A stretch of DNA of 64,000 bases from Pseudomonas alkylphenolica (GCF_004025535.1 NZ_QJRG01000047.1:434001-498000); one strand, 5' to 3'. Numbered from the stretch's first letter, positions 42,682 through 52,700 are shown. Notes: a model not told the origin generated them from the letters alone. Made by a program: numbers and translations.

Positions 42682-44214
42682 TTACCGGGCCGAAGCGAGT
42701 TGAGTGAAAGCGGAGCCGAGCCACTGCTGCACACCACTCATGGTGGCGGCGGAAGTGTCCAGGAACGGCTGCGGGTAGACGCCCAGCAGGATCAGCAGGC
42801 CGGCCAGGCCCAGTACCATGATCATTTCGCGGGAATCCATGCCAGCCAGGACTTCGTCCGACTTCGCCGGGCCAAAGTAGGCACGGTGAATCATGATCAG
42901 CGAGTAGACCGAACCGAACACCAGACCGGTGGTGGCGATCACGGTGACCCATGGCGAGGCCACGAAGCTGCCGATCAGGATCAGGAATTCGCCGACGAAG
43001 TTACCGGTGCCCGGCAGGCCCAGCGACGCGGCGGCGAAGAACAGGCTGATGGCTGGCAGGTAGGCGATGCGATGCCACAGGCCGCCCATCTGACGCATGT
43101 CACGGGTGTGCAGGCGCTCGTACAGTTGGCCGCTAAGGATAAACAGTGCCGCTGCCGAGAGGCCGTGAGCCAGCATCTGGATCACCGCACCTTGCAGGGC
43201 TTGCTGGCTGCCGGAGTAAATGCCGATCAGCACGAAGCCCATGTGCGAAACGCTGGAGAAGGCGATCAGGCGCTTGATGTCGGTCTGCGCGAAGGCCAGG
43301 AACGCACCGTAGAAAATCCCGATCAGACCCAGGGTCATGGCGATCGGCGCGAACTCGGCCGAGGCATTCGGGAACAGCGGCAGGGCAAAGCGCAGCAAGC
43401 CGTAGGCGGCGGTTTTCAGCAAGATACCGGCCAGGTCCACAGAACCTGCGGTCGGTGCCTGGGCGTGCGCGTCAGGCAGCCAGGAATGGAACGGTACCAC
43501 CGGCAGCTTGACCGCGAAGGCGATGAAGAAGCCGAGCATCAGCACGTATTCGGTGCCGGCTGGCAGTTCGGCCTTGAGCAACTGGGTGTAGTCGAAGGTG
43601 ATCACACCGGTATTGCTGTAGTTGACCAGTACCAGCCCCAGGATCGCCACCAACATGATCAGGCCGCTGGCCTGGGTGAAGATGAAGAACTTGGTGGCGG
43701 CATAGATCCGGGTCTTCTTGCCGTCGGAGGAGCTGTGACCCCAGAGCGCGATGAGGAAATACATCGGCACCAGCATCATTTCCCAGAAGAAGAAGAACAG
43801 GAACAGGTCCAGGGCCAGGAACACACCGACCACGCCGCCCAGGATCCACATCAGGTTGAGGTGGAAGAAGCCGACGTGACGCTGGATCTCTTTCCAGGAG
43901 CACAGTACCGAGAGCACACCGAGCAGGCCGGTGAGCAGGATCATCAACAGCGACAGGCCGTCGAGGGCCAGGTGCAGGCTGATGCCGAAGCGCTCGATCC
44001 ACAGCACTTTGAATTCGACCGCCCACTCAGGCGCAGCGCCTGGAGCAGGGGCGAGGGTGTAGTCCCCGTTGGCCCACAGCCAGAGGCCGATACCAAGCAG
44101 CAGGGACATGGTCAGCAGCGCAATCCAGCGTGGCAAGGTGGCGCCGAAGCGCTCACCCAGCCAGCACAGCAGGCCGCCGATAAAGGGGATCAGGATCAGC
44201 CAAGGCAAAATCAT
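42682..44214 (-). CDS. nuoM: NADH-quinone oxidoreductase subunit M
   Basis: A 510-residue proton-pumping membrane subunit of the antiporter-like kind, with about 14 helices. The conserved glutamate-bearing helix (FFFWEMMLVPMYFLIALWG) and the VKLPVVPFHSWLPDAHAQAP segment are diagnostic. It sits between NuoN and NuoL in the membrane arm. The gene starts 39 bases after nuoL. Confidence 0.97.
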   Translation of the reverse strand: MILPWLILIPFIGGLLCWLGERFGATLPRWIALLTMSLLLGIGLWLWANGDYTLAPAPGAAPEWAVEFKVLWIERFGISLHLALDGLSLLMILLTGLLGVLSVLCSWKEIQRHVGFFHLNLMWILGGVVGVFLALDLFLFFFFWEMMLVPMYFLIALWGHSSSDGKKTRIYAATKFFIFTQASGLIMLVAILGLVLVNYSNTGVITFDYTQLLKAELPAGTEYVLMLGFFIAFAVKLPVVPFHSWLPDAHAQAPTAGSVDLAGILLKTAAYGLLRFALPLFPNASAEFAPIAMTLGLIGIFYGAFLAFAQTDIKRLIAFSSVSHMGFVLIGIYSGSQQALQGAVIQMLAHGLSAAALFILSGQLYERLHTRDMRQMGGLWHRIAYLPAISLFFAAASLGLPGTGNFVGEFLILIGSFVASPWVTVIATTGLVFGSVYSLIMIHRAYFGPAKSDEVLAGMDSREMIMVLGLAGLLILLGVYPQPFLDTSAATMSGVQQWLGSAFTQLASAR

Positions 44215-44253
44215 GACGGGCTCAATTCCTTTCGCAAAGTCGCAAGGTTCATA

Positions 44254-46107
44254 TCAGACCGCAGCCATTACAACGGCGCCGAGTACAAGCACGGCACCTA
44301 CGGCGATCGAAGCGGTGTACCAGCGCAGCTGACCGGTTTCGGTTTTGCTCATGGCGGCATGACCGCCTTTCGCCATACGCGGAATCAGGCCAATAGTGCG
44401 GTCAACCGGATCCTTGCGCAGGATGTGGGCGATCAGCAGGTAAGGTTTGACGAACAGCTTGTCGTAGATCCAGTCGAAGCCCCAGGCGGCGAACCACCAG
44501 GCCGACAGCACACGACCGATACCGCTGTTGGCAATCGCAGTCACCAGGCGACGCTTGCCGAGGAACAGCACGGCGGCGAGCAGGATGCCGGCGATGGCGA
44601 TGGCGCCCGAGGCGATTTCCAGGCTGTGCTTGGCTTCACCGCCGGCATGGCCGACGCTCTGCGGCAGCACGCCTGCCAGTGGTGGATGAATCCAGGCACC
44701 GACGAAGGTCGACAGCACGATCAGCACGCCCAGTGGCAGCCAGTGAGAAATCCCGTGGCCGGCATGGGCTTCGGTCTTGGCTTCGCCGTGGAAGGCGATG
44801 AAGATCAGGCGGAAGGTGTACAGCGAGGTCATGAAGGCACCGACCAGGCCGGCGTACAGCAGACCGTTGTTGCCGCTGGCGAAGGCTTCCCAGAGGATCT
44901 CGTCCTTGGAGTAGAAGCCTGCGGTCAGCAGCGGCAGGGCAGCCAGAGCGGCACCGCCGACGATGAAGCTGGCGTAGGCCAGTGGCAGTTTCTTCCACAG
45001 ACCGCCCATCTTGAAGATGTTCTGCTCGTGGTGGCAGGCAACGATCACCGCACCGGAGGCAAGGAACAGCAGGGCCTTGAAGAAGGCGTGGGTCATCAGG
45101 TGGAAGATCGCGCCTTCCCAGGCACCCACGCCCAGGGCCAGGAACATATAGCCGATCTGGCTCATGGTCGAGTAGGCGAGGATACGCTTGATGTCGGTCT
45201 GTACCAGGGCGGCGAAGCCGGCCAGTACCAGGGTCACACCGCCGACCACACCGACTAGGTGCAGCACGTCAGGGGCCAGGGCGAACAGGCCGTGGGTACG
45301 GGCGATCAGGTAGACACCGGCGGTCACCATGGTTGCGGCGTGGATCAGTGCCGAAACCGGGGTAGGGCCGGCCATCGCGTCTGCAAGCCAGGTCTGCAGC
45401 GGCAGCTGGGCGGATTTACCGACCGCGCCACCGAGCAGCATCAGGGTTGCCAGAACCATCCAGAAATCACCGGCCTGGAACTTCTGCGGCGCCAGTACCA
45501 GCAGCTCTTGCACATTGAGGGTGCCAAGCTGGGCGAACAGGATGAACAGGCCGATGGCCATGAACACGTCGCCGATACGGGTGACGATGAAGGCTTTGAG
45601 TGCGGCGTTACCGTTGTTGCGGTTGCTGTAGTAGAAACCGATCAACAGGTACGAGCACAGGCCTACGCCTTCCCAACCGAAGTAGATGAACAGCAGGTTG
45701 TCGCCCAGTACCAGGAACAGCATGCTGGCGATGAACAGGTTGGTGTAGGCGAAGAAACGCGAGTAACCGGTTTCACCGCGCATGTACCACGAAGCGAACA
45801 GGTGGATCAGGAAGCCGACACCGGTGACCACACCGAGCATGGTGACCGACAGGCCATCCACGTACAGGGTGAAGTTCGGCGCAAAGCCGTCCACCGACAT
45901 CCACTGCCACAGCAGCTGGCTGTACGCACCGCCTTCAGGCGGTGCGACGTTAAACTGCCAGATCACGTAGGCAGCGGTGGCGGCCGAAAGGCCTACCGAG
46001 CCGACGCCGACCAGTGCCGACAGGTTCTCGGACCAGCGGCCGCGCGAAAACGACAGCAGCAGGAAGCCGATCAGGGGGAATACGAACGTCAGGAAGATAA
46101 GGTTCAT
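44254..46107 (-). CDS. nuoL: NADH-quinone oxidoreductase subunit L
   Basis: A 617-residue distal membrane subunit with the antiporter fold and the C-terminal amphipathic piston helix that runs along the arm (last about 90 residues). Conserved pieces are YFGWEGVGLCSYLLIGFYY (the Glu-bearing helix), SAQLPLQTWLADAMAGPTPV and MTHAFFKALLFLASG. Its start overlaps the nuoK stop by 4 bases (ATGA at 46107-46104), so the two are coupled. Confidence 0.97.
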   Translation of the reverse strand: MNLIFLTFVFPLIGFLLLSFSRGRWSENLSALVGVGSVGLSAATAAYVIWQFNVAPPEGGAYSQLLWQWMSVDGFAPNFTLYVDGLSVTMLGVVTGVGFLIHLFASWYMRGETGYSRFFAYTNLFIASMLFLVLGDNLLFIYFGWEGVGLCSYLLIGFYYSNRNNGNAALKAFIVTRIGDVFMAIGLFILFAQLGTLNVQELLVLAPQKFQAGDFWMVLATLMLLGGAVGKSAQLPLQTWLADAMAGPTPVSALIHAATMVTAGVYLIARTHGLFALAPDVLHLVGVVGGVTLVLAGFAALVQTDIKRILAYSTMSQIGYMFLALGVGAWEGAIFHLMTHAFFKALLFLASGAVIVACHHEQNIFKMGGLWKKLPLAYASFIVGGAALAALPLLTAGFYSKDEILWEAFASGNNGLLYAGLVGAFMTSLYTFRLIFIAFHGEAKTEAHAGHGISHWLPLGVLIVLSTFVGAWIHPPLAGVLPQSVGHAGGEAKHSLEIASGAIAIAGILLAAVLFLGKRRLVTAIANSGIGRVLSAWWFAAWGFDWIYDKLFVKPYLLIAHILRKDPVDRTIGLIPRMAKGGHAAMSKTETGQLRWYTASIAVGAVLVLGAVVMAAV

Positions 46108-46412
46108 CCGCGCATCTCACTGGCAGCATCGATGTCGAGAGTGTGGAAGCGGCGATACAGCTGCAGCAGGATCGCCAGGCCGATACTGGCCTCGGCGGCT
46201 GCCAGGCTGATCACCAGGATGAACATGATCTGTCCATCCGGCTGCGCCCAACGGCTGCCCGCGACAATGAACGCCAGAGCCGAGGCGTTCATCATGATTT
46301 CCAGGCTCATCAACACGAAAAGAATGTTGCGGCGCACCATCAGGCCGACGAGGCCGAGGCAGAACAGGATGCCGGCGACTGCCAGGCCATGCTCGAGAGG
46401 AATTGCAGGCAT
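46104..46412 (-). CDS. nuoK: NADH-quinone oxidoreductase subunit K
   Basis: A 102-residue three-helix membrane subunit. The two membrane glutamates that carry protons are in MSLEIMMNA and in the AAEASIGLAI helix. It starts 4 bases after the nuoJ stop and overlaps nuoL by 4 bases, so translation of the three is coupled. Length is the usual about 100. Confidence 0.97.
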   Translation of the reverse strand: MPAIPLEHGLAVAGILFCLGLVGLMVRRNILFVLMSLEIMMNASALAFIVAGSRWAQPDGQIMFILVISLAAAEASIGLAILLQLYRRFHTLDIDAASEMRG

Positions 46413-46416
46413 GTGA

Positions 46417-46917
46417 TTACTCCTTCGCCTCGTTGCGGCCGAGGTGGAAAGCCGTCACCGCTGCAGCGAGCAGCAGCATCGAGGCCAGTTCCACCACCAG
46501 CAGGTAAGGACCATACAGGCTGATACCGACTGCCTTGGCGTCGACCGTGGTGTGGCCGATGCCAGCACCGCTTTCATTGCTGAACAACACGTACAGCAAC
46601 TCGAGCAGCAGCAGCGCGGCGAGCACCACAGGACCCAGCCAGATACCCGGCTTGAGCCAGCCTCGTTCCTGGGCGACCGACGCCGGACCGAGGTTGAGCA
46701 TCATCACCACGAAGACGAACAGCACCATGATGGCGCCAGCGTAGGCGATCACTTCGAGGACACCGGCGAACGGCGCGCCGAGGGCGAAGAACGTCATCGC
46801 CACGGAGATCAGCGAAATGATCAGGTAGAGCAGGGCGTGCACGGGGTTGGTGTTGGTGATCACCCGAAGGGTGGACACCACAGCGACACCGGATGCGAAA
46901 TAGAAAGCGAATTCCAT
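46417..46917 (-). CDS. nuoJ: NADH-quinone oxidoreductase subunit J
   Basis: A 166-residue five-helix membrane subunit; the NPVHALLYLIISLISVAMTF and EVIAYAGAIMVLFVFVVMML helices are conserved, the latter containing the pi-bulge region important for coupling quinone reduction to pumping. The gene lies 9 bases after nuoI. Confidence 0.97.
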   Translation of the reverse strand: MEFAFYFASGVAVVSTLRVITNTNPVHALLYLIISLISVAMTFFALGAPFAGVLEVIAYAGAIMVLFVFVVMMLNLGPASVAQERGWLKPGIWLGPVVLAALLLLELLYVLFSNESGAGIGHTTVDAKAVGISLYGPYLLVVELASMLLLAAAVTAFHLGRNEAKE

Positions 46918-46926
46918 CTTTCTTCC

Positions 46927-47475
46927 TTAAGGGAGCAAGCTCTTCACGTTGATCGGCTCGGCTTCGTTCTGCGCAGCGCCTTTCGGCTTGCCGGCAACCG
47001 CCATACCTGCAACACGGTAGAAGTTGTAGTCAGGGTTCTTGCCGGGACCGGAGATCAGCAGATCTTCTTTCTCGTACACCAGATCCTGACGTTTGAACTC
47101 GGCCATTTCGAAATCCGGTGTCAGCTGGATTGCGGTGGTCGGGCAGGCTTCCTCGCAGAGGCCGCAGAAAATGCAACGGGAGAAGTTGATGCGGAAGAAC
47201 TCCGGGTACCAACGACCGTCTTCTGTCTCGGCTTTCTGCAGCGAGATGCAACCGACCGGGCAGGCCACGGCACACAGGTTGCACGCTACACAGCGCTCTT
47301 CGCCATCCGGGTCACGGGTCAGGACAATGCGGCCACGGTAGCGTGGCGGCAGGTAGACCGGCTCTTCGGGGTACTGCAGGGTGTCACGTTTGCGAAACCC
47401 GTGGGAGAACACCATCACCAGGCTGCGCAGCTGGGTGCCGGTGCCTTTAACGATGTCGCCAATATACTTGAACAT
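46927..47475 (-). CDS. nuoI: NADH-quinone oxidoreductase subunit I
   Basis: A 182-residue peripheral subunit bearing two 4Fe-4S clusters (N6a and N6b), with both ferredoxin motifs intact: CVACNLCAVACPVGCISL and CIFCGLCEEACPTTAI. It passes electrons from NuoG toward NuoB. An amphipathic N-terminus (about residues 1-30) contacts the membrane arm. It follows nuoH after 11 bases. Confidence 0.97.
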   Translation of the reverse strand: MFKYIGDIVKGTGTQLRSLVMVFSHGFRKRDTLQYPEEPVYLPPRYRGRIVLTRDPDGEERCVACNLCAVACPVGCISLQKAETEDGRWYPEFFRINFSRCIFCGLCEEACPTTAIQLTPDFEMAEFKRQDLVYEKEDLLISGPGKNPDYNFYRVAGMAVAGKPKGAAQNEAEPINVKSLLP

Positions 47476-47486
47476 GGGTCAAATCC

Positions 47487-48494
47487 TCACTGGGCCGCAA
47501 CAGCTGGCGTGTTGAGCAACACGAGCGCAGCGGTCACCAGCAAATTGATCAGGGTCAGCGGCAGGCAGAACTTCCAGCTGAAGTCCATCACCTGGTCATA
47601 GCGTGGGCGCGGAATCGAGGCGCGCAGCAAAATGAACAGCATGATGAAGAACGCGGTCTTCAGGGCGAACCACAGGAACGGTACTTGCGGCAGGATGCCG
47701 AACGGACCGTGCCAGCCACCGAAGAACAGGGTGACCAGCAGTGCCGAGATCAGGATTATGCCGATGTACTCACCGACGAAGAACATGCCCCATTTCATGC
47801 CGGCATATTCAATGTGGTAACCGTCGGCCAGTTCCTGTTCCGCTTCCGGCTGGTCGAACGGGTGACGGTGAGTCACGGCGACGCCAGCGATGAAGAAGGT
47901 GCAGAAACCGAAGAACTGCGGAATGATGAACCACAGGTTCTGGGCCTGATAGTCAACGATATCGCGCATGTTGAACGAGCCGACCTGCGCCACGATGCCC
48001 ATCAGTGCCAGGCCCATGAACACTTCGTACGAGACGGTCTGCGCCGAAGCCCGCAGGCTGCCGAGCAGGGCGTACTTGTTGTTCGACGACCAGCCGGCGA
48101 ACAGTACGGCGTACACCGACAGACCAGCCATGGCGAAGAAGAACAGCAGGCCGATGTTCAGGTCCGCGACACCCCAGGTCGGGGTGATCGGGATGATGGC
48201 GAAAGCGATCAGCAAGGCACTCATGGCCACGACCGGCGCCAGGGTGAAGATCATCTTGTCGACAAACGGCGGGTTCCAGTCTTCTTTGAAGAACATTTTC
48301 AGCATGTCTGCTGCGATCTGGAACATACCGAACGGGCCGACGCGGTTCGGACCGTAACGGTCCTGCCACCAGCCCAGCAGGCGCCGCTCGACGAAGCTGA
48401 GCAGCGCGCCGCAGACCACCACCGCCAGCAAGACCACGATGGCCTTGACGACAGTGATGATCACATCGATCACTTCAGGGGTGAACCAGGTCAT
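47487..48494 (-). CDS. nuoH: NADH-quinone oxidoreductase subunit H
   Basis: A 335-residue membrane subunit with eight helices that forms much of the quinone channel. Diagnostic segments are ERRLLGWWQDRYGPNRVGPFG (about residues 32-52) and EYAGMKWGMFFVGEYIGIIL with the conserved glutamates, plus ASIPRPRYDQVM near the end. The start overlaps the nuoG stop by 4 bases. Confidence 0.97.
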   Translation of the reverse strand: MTWFTPEVIDVIITVVKAIVVLLAVVVCGALLSFVERRLLGWWQDRYGPNRVGPFGMFQIAADMLKMFFKEDWNPPFVDKMIFTLAPVVAMSALLIAFAIIPITPTWGVADLNIGLLFFFAMAGLSVYAVLFAGWSSNNKYALLGSLRASAQTVSYEVFMGLALMGIVAQVGSFNMRDIVDYQAQNLWFIIPQFFGFCTFFIAGVAVTHRHPFDQPEAEQELADGYHIEYAGMKWGMFFVGEYIGIILISALLVTLFFGGWHGPFGILPQVPFLWFALKTAFFIMLFILLRASIPRPRYDQVMDFSWKFCLPLTLINLLVTAALVLLNTPAVAAQ

Positions 48495-51205
48495 TGTGCT
48501 GCCTCCTGCAGGCCTTCGACGGATGCACCGAAGATGGCAGGCGGGATGCCGGCCAGGCCTTTGGGCAGGGCAACCAGGCCAGCGCCCAGTTCTTCATTGA
48601 TGCGCAGCGGCAGACGCAGGGTCTGGCCCGCCACGTTCAGGCTGAGCATTGCACCGTCGTTGACGCCCAGGCGATCTGCTTCGGACTTGGCCAGGCCAAC
48701 GTAAGCCTGCGGAATGCGTTCTTGTACCGGTGCGGCGCGCGAGGAGTTTTCTTCGCTGCCGAACAGGTGATAGAACGGCACAACCTGCCAGGTGCCACGC
48801 GCCGGAGAGAACGCAGCCGGTACGCTGGCGAACCAGTTCAGCTTGTCGCCCTGGGTTTCGATCAGGCGGGTGCCCGGGTCGCCCGCACGCAGGTGACCGC
48901 CGACCTCGTCCTGGAACTTGTTCCAGGCTTGCGGCGAGTTCCAGCCCGGAGACCAGGCGAATGGCACTTGCGAGCGCGGTTCGGCCGAACCCGAGTAACC
49001 TTCCATGGAGAAGGCAAAGGCGGTGTCTTTGTCTTGCGGGGTACGCGGCTCGTGCACGCTGATGTTGGCGCGCATGGCGGTACGACCGGAGTAGCGCAGC
49101 GGCTCACGCGCGATCTTCATGCCCTTGATGCGGAACGAAGCGGACGGCGCGGCGTTGACGATACCGGTCAGTTGCGGTGCGGCAGTGGCGCATGCGCTCG
49201 TGACGTGGTCCAGTTGGGTCCAGTCCACCGGCTTGTTGAGCAGGGTTGCACGCAGGGCGTGCATCCAGCGCCAGCCTTCGTGAACCAGGATGCTGCTGTC
49301 CAGGTAGGTCGGATCGAATACCTGGAAGAAGCGCTGGGCTCGGCCTTCCTGGCTGACCAGGGTGCCATCGCCTTCGGCGAAGGTGGCCGCTGGCAGGACC
49401 AGGTGCGCGCGCTCGACAGTTGCGGTGCTCTGGTGATCGGCAACGATTACCACTTTGGCGGCGGCCAGGGCAGCGTCGACCTTGGCTGCAGGTACGCGGC
49501 TGTACAGGTCGTTTTCGAGCACGACGATGGCGTCGGCCTTGCCGGAAATCACGGCGTCCAGGGCGGCGTCGACGGACTCGCCACCGAGCATGGCCAGGCC
49601 GAGGCTGTTGGCCTCAGGAACGACCAGGCTCAGGGAGCCGTTTTTCTCGCGCAGCTTCAGGGCCTTGGCGATGTTGGCAGCAGCTTCGATCAGCGCGCTG
49701 GAAGCCAGCGAGGTACCGGCGACGACCAGCGGACGGTTGGCGGCAACCAGGGCGTCGGCGATGCGCTTGGCCAGGGCCAGGGCTTCGGCATCCAGGCCTT
49801 CTACGGCCGGTGCGCTCGGGTCAATGGCGTGGGCAACGGCGAAGCCGATGCGGGCCAGGTCGTCCGGTGCTGCGTGTACGCACTCTTCGGCAACGTCGTC
49901 GAGCTTGGTTTCAGCCAGGCTGGCGATGAACAGCGGGTACATGGCGTGCTGGCCGATGTTCTTCACCGCGGCATCGAGCCACGGTTGAACGCGCATGGCA
50001 TCAGCCATGGCTTCGGCCTTGCCCTTGACCGACTGGCGCAGGGCCAGGGCGACGCGGGCAGCCGTCTGGGTCAGGTCTTCGCCGAGGACGAACACGGCGT
50101 CGTGGTCTTCCATCTCGCGCAGGGTCGGAACCGGCAGCGGGCTGTCGTTCAGCACTTGCAGCGCCAGGCGTACACGGGCCAGTTCACCGGCTTCCATGCC
50201 CGAGTAGAAGTGCTCGGCACCGACCAGCTCGCGCAGGCCGTAGTTGCTTTCGAGGCTGGCGCGTGGCGAACCGATACCGACGATGTTGCGACCGCGCAGC
50301 ATGTCGGCGGCTTTGTCCAGGGCAGCATCCAGGCTCAGCTTGGTGCCATCGGCCAGCAACGGCTGACGTGGACGGTCGGTACGGTTGACGTAGCCATAGC
50401 CAAAACGGCCACGGTCACACAGGAAGTACTGGTTGACCGAACCGTTGAAGCGGTTTTCGATACGGCGCAGCTCGCCATAACGCTCACCCGGGCTGATGTT
50501 GCAACCGCTGGAGCAACCATGGCAGATGCTCGGGGCGAACTGCATGTCCCACTTACGGTTGTAACGCTCGGAGTGGGTCTTGTCGGTGAACACACCGGTC
50601 GGGCAGACCTCGGTGAGGTTGCCGGAGAACTCGCTTTCCAGCACGCCGTCTTCAACGCGACCGAAGTAGACGTTGTCGTGGGCGCCGTATACGCCCAGGT
50701 CGGTACCGCCGGCGTAGTCCTTGTAGTAACGCACGCAGCGGTAACAGGCGATGCAGCGGTTCATCTCGTGGGCGATGAACGGGCCGAGTTCCTGGTTCTG
50801 GTGGGTACGCTTGGTGAAACGGTAGCGGCGCTCGTTGTGGCCAGTCATTACCGTCATGTCTTGCAGGTGGCAGTGACCGCCTTCCTCGCAGACCGGGCAG
50901 TCGTGCGGGTGGTTGGTCATCAGCCATTCGACGACGCTGGCGCGAAACGCCTTGGACTCGTCGTCGTCGATGGAAATCCAGGTGCCATCGGTGGCTGGGG
51001 TCATGCAGGACATGACGATACGACCACGGGTGTCGTTCTCGTCGGTGTACTGCTTGACCGCGCACTGGCGGCAGGCGCCGACGCTACCGAGCGCCGGGTG
51101 CCAGCAAAAATAGGGGATGTCGAGGCCTAGCGACAGACACGCCTGTAACAGGTTGTCTGCACCGTTGACTTCGAGCGCTTTGCCGTCTACGTGGATAGTG
51201 GCCAT
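48491..51205 (-). CDS. nuoG: NADH-quinone oxidoreductase subunit G
   Basis: A 904-residue iron-sulfur subunit, the largest of complex I. The N-terminal 2Fe-2S cysteines are in IPYFCWHPALGSVGACRQC, the His-ligated cluster lies in HPHDCPVCEEGGHCHLQDM, and two further 4Fe-4S sites are CIACYRCVRYYKD and ICHGCSSGCNISPGE. The last is the N7 cluster, present in E. coli-like enzymes. The rest is a molybdopterin-oxidoreductase-like domain without cofactor. The gene lies 130 bases downstream of nuoF, an unusually large gap in this operon. Confidence 0.97.
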   Translation of the reverse strand: MATIHVDGKALEVNGADNLLQACLSLGLDIPYFCWHPALGSVGACRQCAVKQYTDENDTRGRIVMSCMTPATDGTWISIDDDESKAFRASVVEWLMTNHPHDCPVCEEGGHCHLQDMTVMTGHNERRYRFTKRTHQNQELGPFIAHEMNRCIACYRCVRYYKDYAGGTDLGVYGAHDNVYFGRVEDGVLESEFSGNLTEVCPTGVFTDKTHSERYNRKWDMQFAPSICHGCSSGCNISPGERYGELRRIENRFNGSVNQYFLCDRGRFGYGYVNRTDRPRQPLLADGTKLSLDAALDKAADMLRGRNIVGIGSPRASLESNYGLRELVGAEHFYSGMEAGELARVRLALQVLNDSPLPVPTLREMEDHDAVFVLGEDLTQTAARVALALRQSVKGKAEAMADAMRVQPWLDAAVKNIGQHAMYPLFIASLAETKLDDVAEECVHAAPDDLARIGFAVAHAIDPSAPAVEGLDAEALALAKRIADALVAANRPLVVAGTSLASSALIEAAANIAKALKLREKNGSLSLVVPEANSLGLAMLGGESVDAALDAVISGKADAIVVLENDLYSRVPAAKVDAALAAAKVVIVADHQSTATVERAHLVLPAATFAEGDGTLVSQEGRAQRFFQVFDPTYLDSSILVHEGWRWMHALRATLLNKPVDWTQLDHVTSACATAAPQLTGIVNAAPSASFRIKGMKIAREPLRYSGRTAMRANISVHEPRTPQDKDTAFAFSMEGYSGSAEPRSQVPFAWSPGWNSPQAWNKFQDEVGGHLRAGDPGTRLIETQGDKLNWFASVPAAFSPARGTWQVVPFYHLFGSEENSSRAAPVQERIPQAYVGLAKSEADRLGVNDGAMLSLNVAGQTLRLPLRINEELGAGLVALPKGLAGIPPAIFGASVEGLQEAAQ

Positions 51206-51335
51206 GGTTCAAAGTTCTTCGTTGGCCCGCGTCTGCGGGCGTGGCTAATGGAAATCTGTGTGCCTGCGGCCCGCACAGGGACTACCTGGCGAGCTGCGTG
51301 GCAGCGGGTGGCACGGACCACCCGCATTTCATTTT
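51206..51335. other. Hairpin-rich gap between nuoF and nuoG
   Basis: These 130 bases hold no gene. Two perfect inverted repeats are present: GCGGGTGG/CCACCCGC (51304-51325) and GCCCGC/GCGGGC (51225-51240). Most junctions in this operon overlap or are shorter than 15 bases; the other wide ones are 39 (nuoL-nuoM) and about 78 (nuoB-nuoCD). Neither repeat has a T-run, so an mRNA processing or stability site is more likely than a terminator. Confidence 0.55.
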
Positions 51336-52700
51336 TTATGCGCCGACTACGATCGGCTTGGCCAGGTTCGGGCGCAGGGCTTCGCTGCCTGTAACAGGGG
51401 CGACGCCGGCCTCGAACTCCGGACGGAAATACTTGATGGCACTGCCCAGCGGCTCGACGGCGCCCGGTGCGTGGGCGCAGAAGGTGCGGCCAGGGCCGAG
51501 GAAGTTGACCAGGCCCAGCAGGGTCTCGATGTCTTCCGCCTTGCCTTGACCTTTCTCCAGGGCGCGCAGCATCTTCACGCTCCACGGCAAGCCATCGCGA
51601 CACGGGGTGCACCAGCCGCAAGATTCGCGGGCGAAGAACTCCTCCATGTTGCGCAGCAGCGAGACCATGCTGATGCTGTCGTCTACGGCCATCGCCAGGC
51701 CGGTACCCATACGGGTGCCGACCTTGGCAATGCCGCCGGCATACATCTGGGCATCCAGGTGCTCGGGCAGCAGGAAACCGGTACCGGCGCCGCCAGGCTG
51801 CCAGCACTTGAGCTTGAAGCCGTCGCGCATGCCGCCGGCGTAGTCTTCGAACAGCTCACGCGCGGTAACGCCGAATGGCAGTTCCCACAGGCCCGGGTTC
51901 TTGACCTTGCCGGAGAAGCCCATCAGCTTGGTGCCGTGGTCTTCGGAGCCTTCGCGGGCCAGGGATTTGTACCAGTCCACACCGTTGCCGACGATGGCCG
52001 GTACGTTGCACAGGGTTTCGACGTTGTTCACGCAGGTCGGCTTGCCCCAGACGCCAACGGCGGCAGGGAAGGGCGGCTTGGAGCGCGGGTTGGCGCGGCG
52101 GCCTTCGAGGGAGTTGATCAGTGCGGTTTCTTCACCGCAGATGTAACGCCCGGCGCCGGTGTGCACGAACAGTTCGAAGTCGAAGCCGCTGCCCAGGATA
52201 TTCTTGCCCAGCAGGCCAGCAGCCTTGGCTTCGTCGATGGCGCGGTTGAGGTTCTTCGCTGCCGTGGTGTATTCACCGCGCAGGAAGATGTAACCGCGGT
52301 AGGCTTTCAGTGCGCGGGCACTGATCAGCATGCCTTCGACCAGCAGATGGGGCTGTTGCTCCATCAACATGCGGTCTTTCCAGGTGTTGGGTTCCATTTC
52401 GTCCGCGTTGCACAGCAGGTAGCGGATGTTCATGGATTCGTCTTTGGGCATCAGGCCCCATTTGACGCCGGTGGGGAAGCCCGCACCGCCACGGCCCTTG
52501 AGGCCGGAATCTTTAACGGTCTGGACGATATCGTCCTGGGACATCTGCGCAAAGGCCTTGCGGGCGGCAGCGTAGCCGTCCTTGGCCTGGTACTCGTCGA
52601 ACCACACCGGCTCGCCGTCGTCACGCAGGCGCCAGGTCAGCGGATGGGTCTCGGCCGAACGGGCGATGCGGTTGGCAGGGCCGAAGGAAGTGATGGTCAT
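51336..52700 (-). CDS. nuoF: NADH-quinone oxidoreductase subunit F
   Basis: A 454-residue subunit that binds NADH and FMN and carries the N3 4Fe-4S cluster. The nucleotide loop is GRGGAGFPTGVKWG (about residues 66-79), the FMN region follows, and the cluster cysteines are in ESCGWCTPCRDG plus one late Cys. Its start overlaps the nuoE stop by 4 bases. It works as the electron entry point with NuoE and NuoG. Confidence 0.97.
   Translation of the reverse strand: MTITSFGPANRIARSAETHPLTWRLRDDGEPVWFDEYQAKDGYAAARKAFAQMSQDDIVQTVKDSGLKGRGGAGFPTGVKWGLMPKDESMNIRYLLCNADEMEPNTWKDRMLMEQQPHLLVEGMLISARALKAYRGYIFLRGEYTTAAKNLNRAIDEAKAAGLLGKNILGSGFDFELFVHTGAGRYICGEETALINSLEGRRANPRSKPPFPAAVGVWGKPTCVNNVETLCNVPAIVGNGVDWYKSLAREGSEDHGTKLMGFSGKVKNPGLWELPFGVTARELFEDYAGGMRDGFKLKCWQPGGAGTGFLLPEHLDAQMYAGGIAKVGTRMGTGLAMAVDDSISMVSLLRNMEEFFARESCGWCTPCRDGLPWSVKMLRALEKGQGKAEDIETLLGLVNFLGPGRTFCAHAPGAVEPLGSAIKYFRPEFEAGVAPVTGSEALRPNLAKPIVVGA

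Noticed and set aside
42700..45258. A long open frame of 852 codons on the plus strand opposite nuoM and nuoL
   Set aside because: It is the complement of highly conserved membrane subunits; its translation is Gln/His-rich without any domain, which is the usual shadow of GC-rich coding DNA.
48494..51130. A long open frame of 878 codons opposite nuoG
   Set aside because: Same reason: no start signal and no domain, while the minus strand encodes an intact NuoG with all cluster cysteines.
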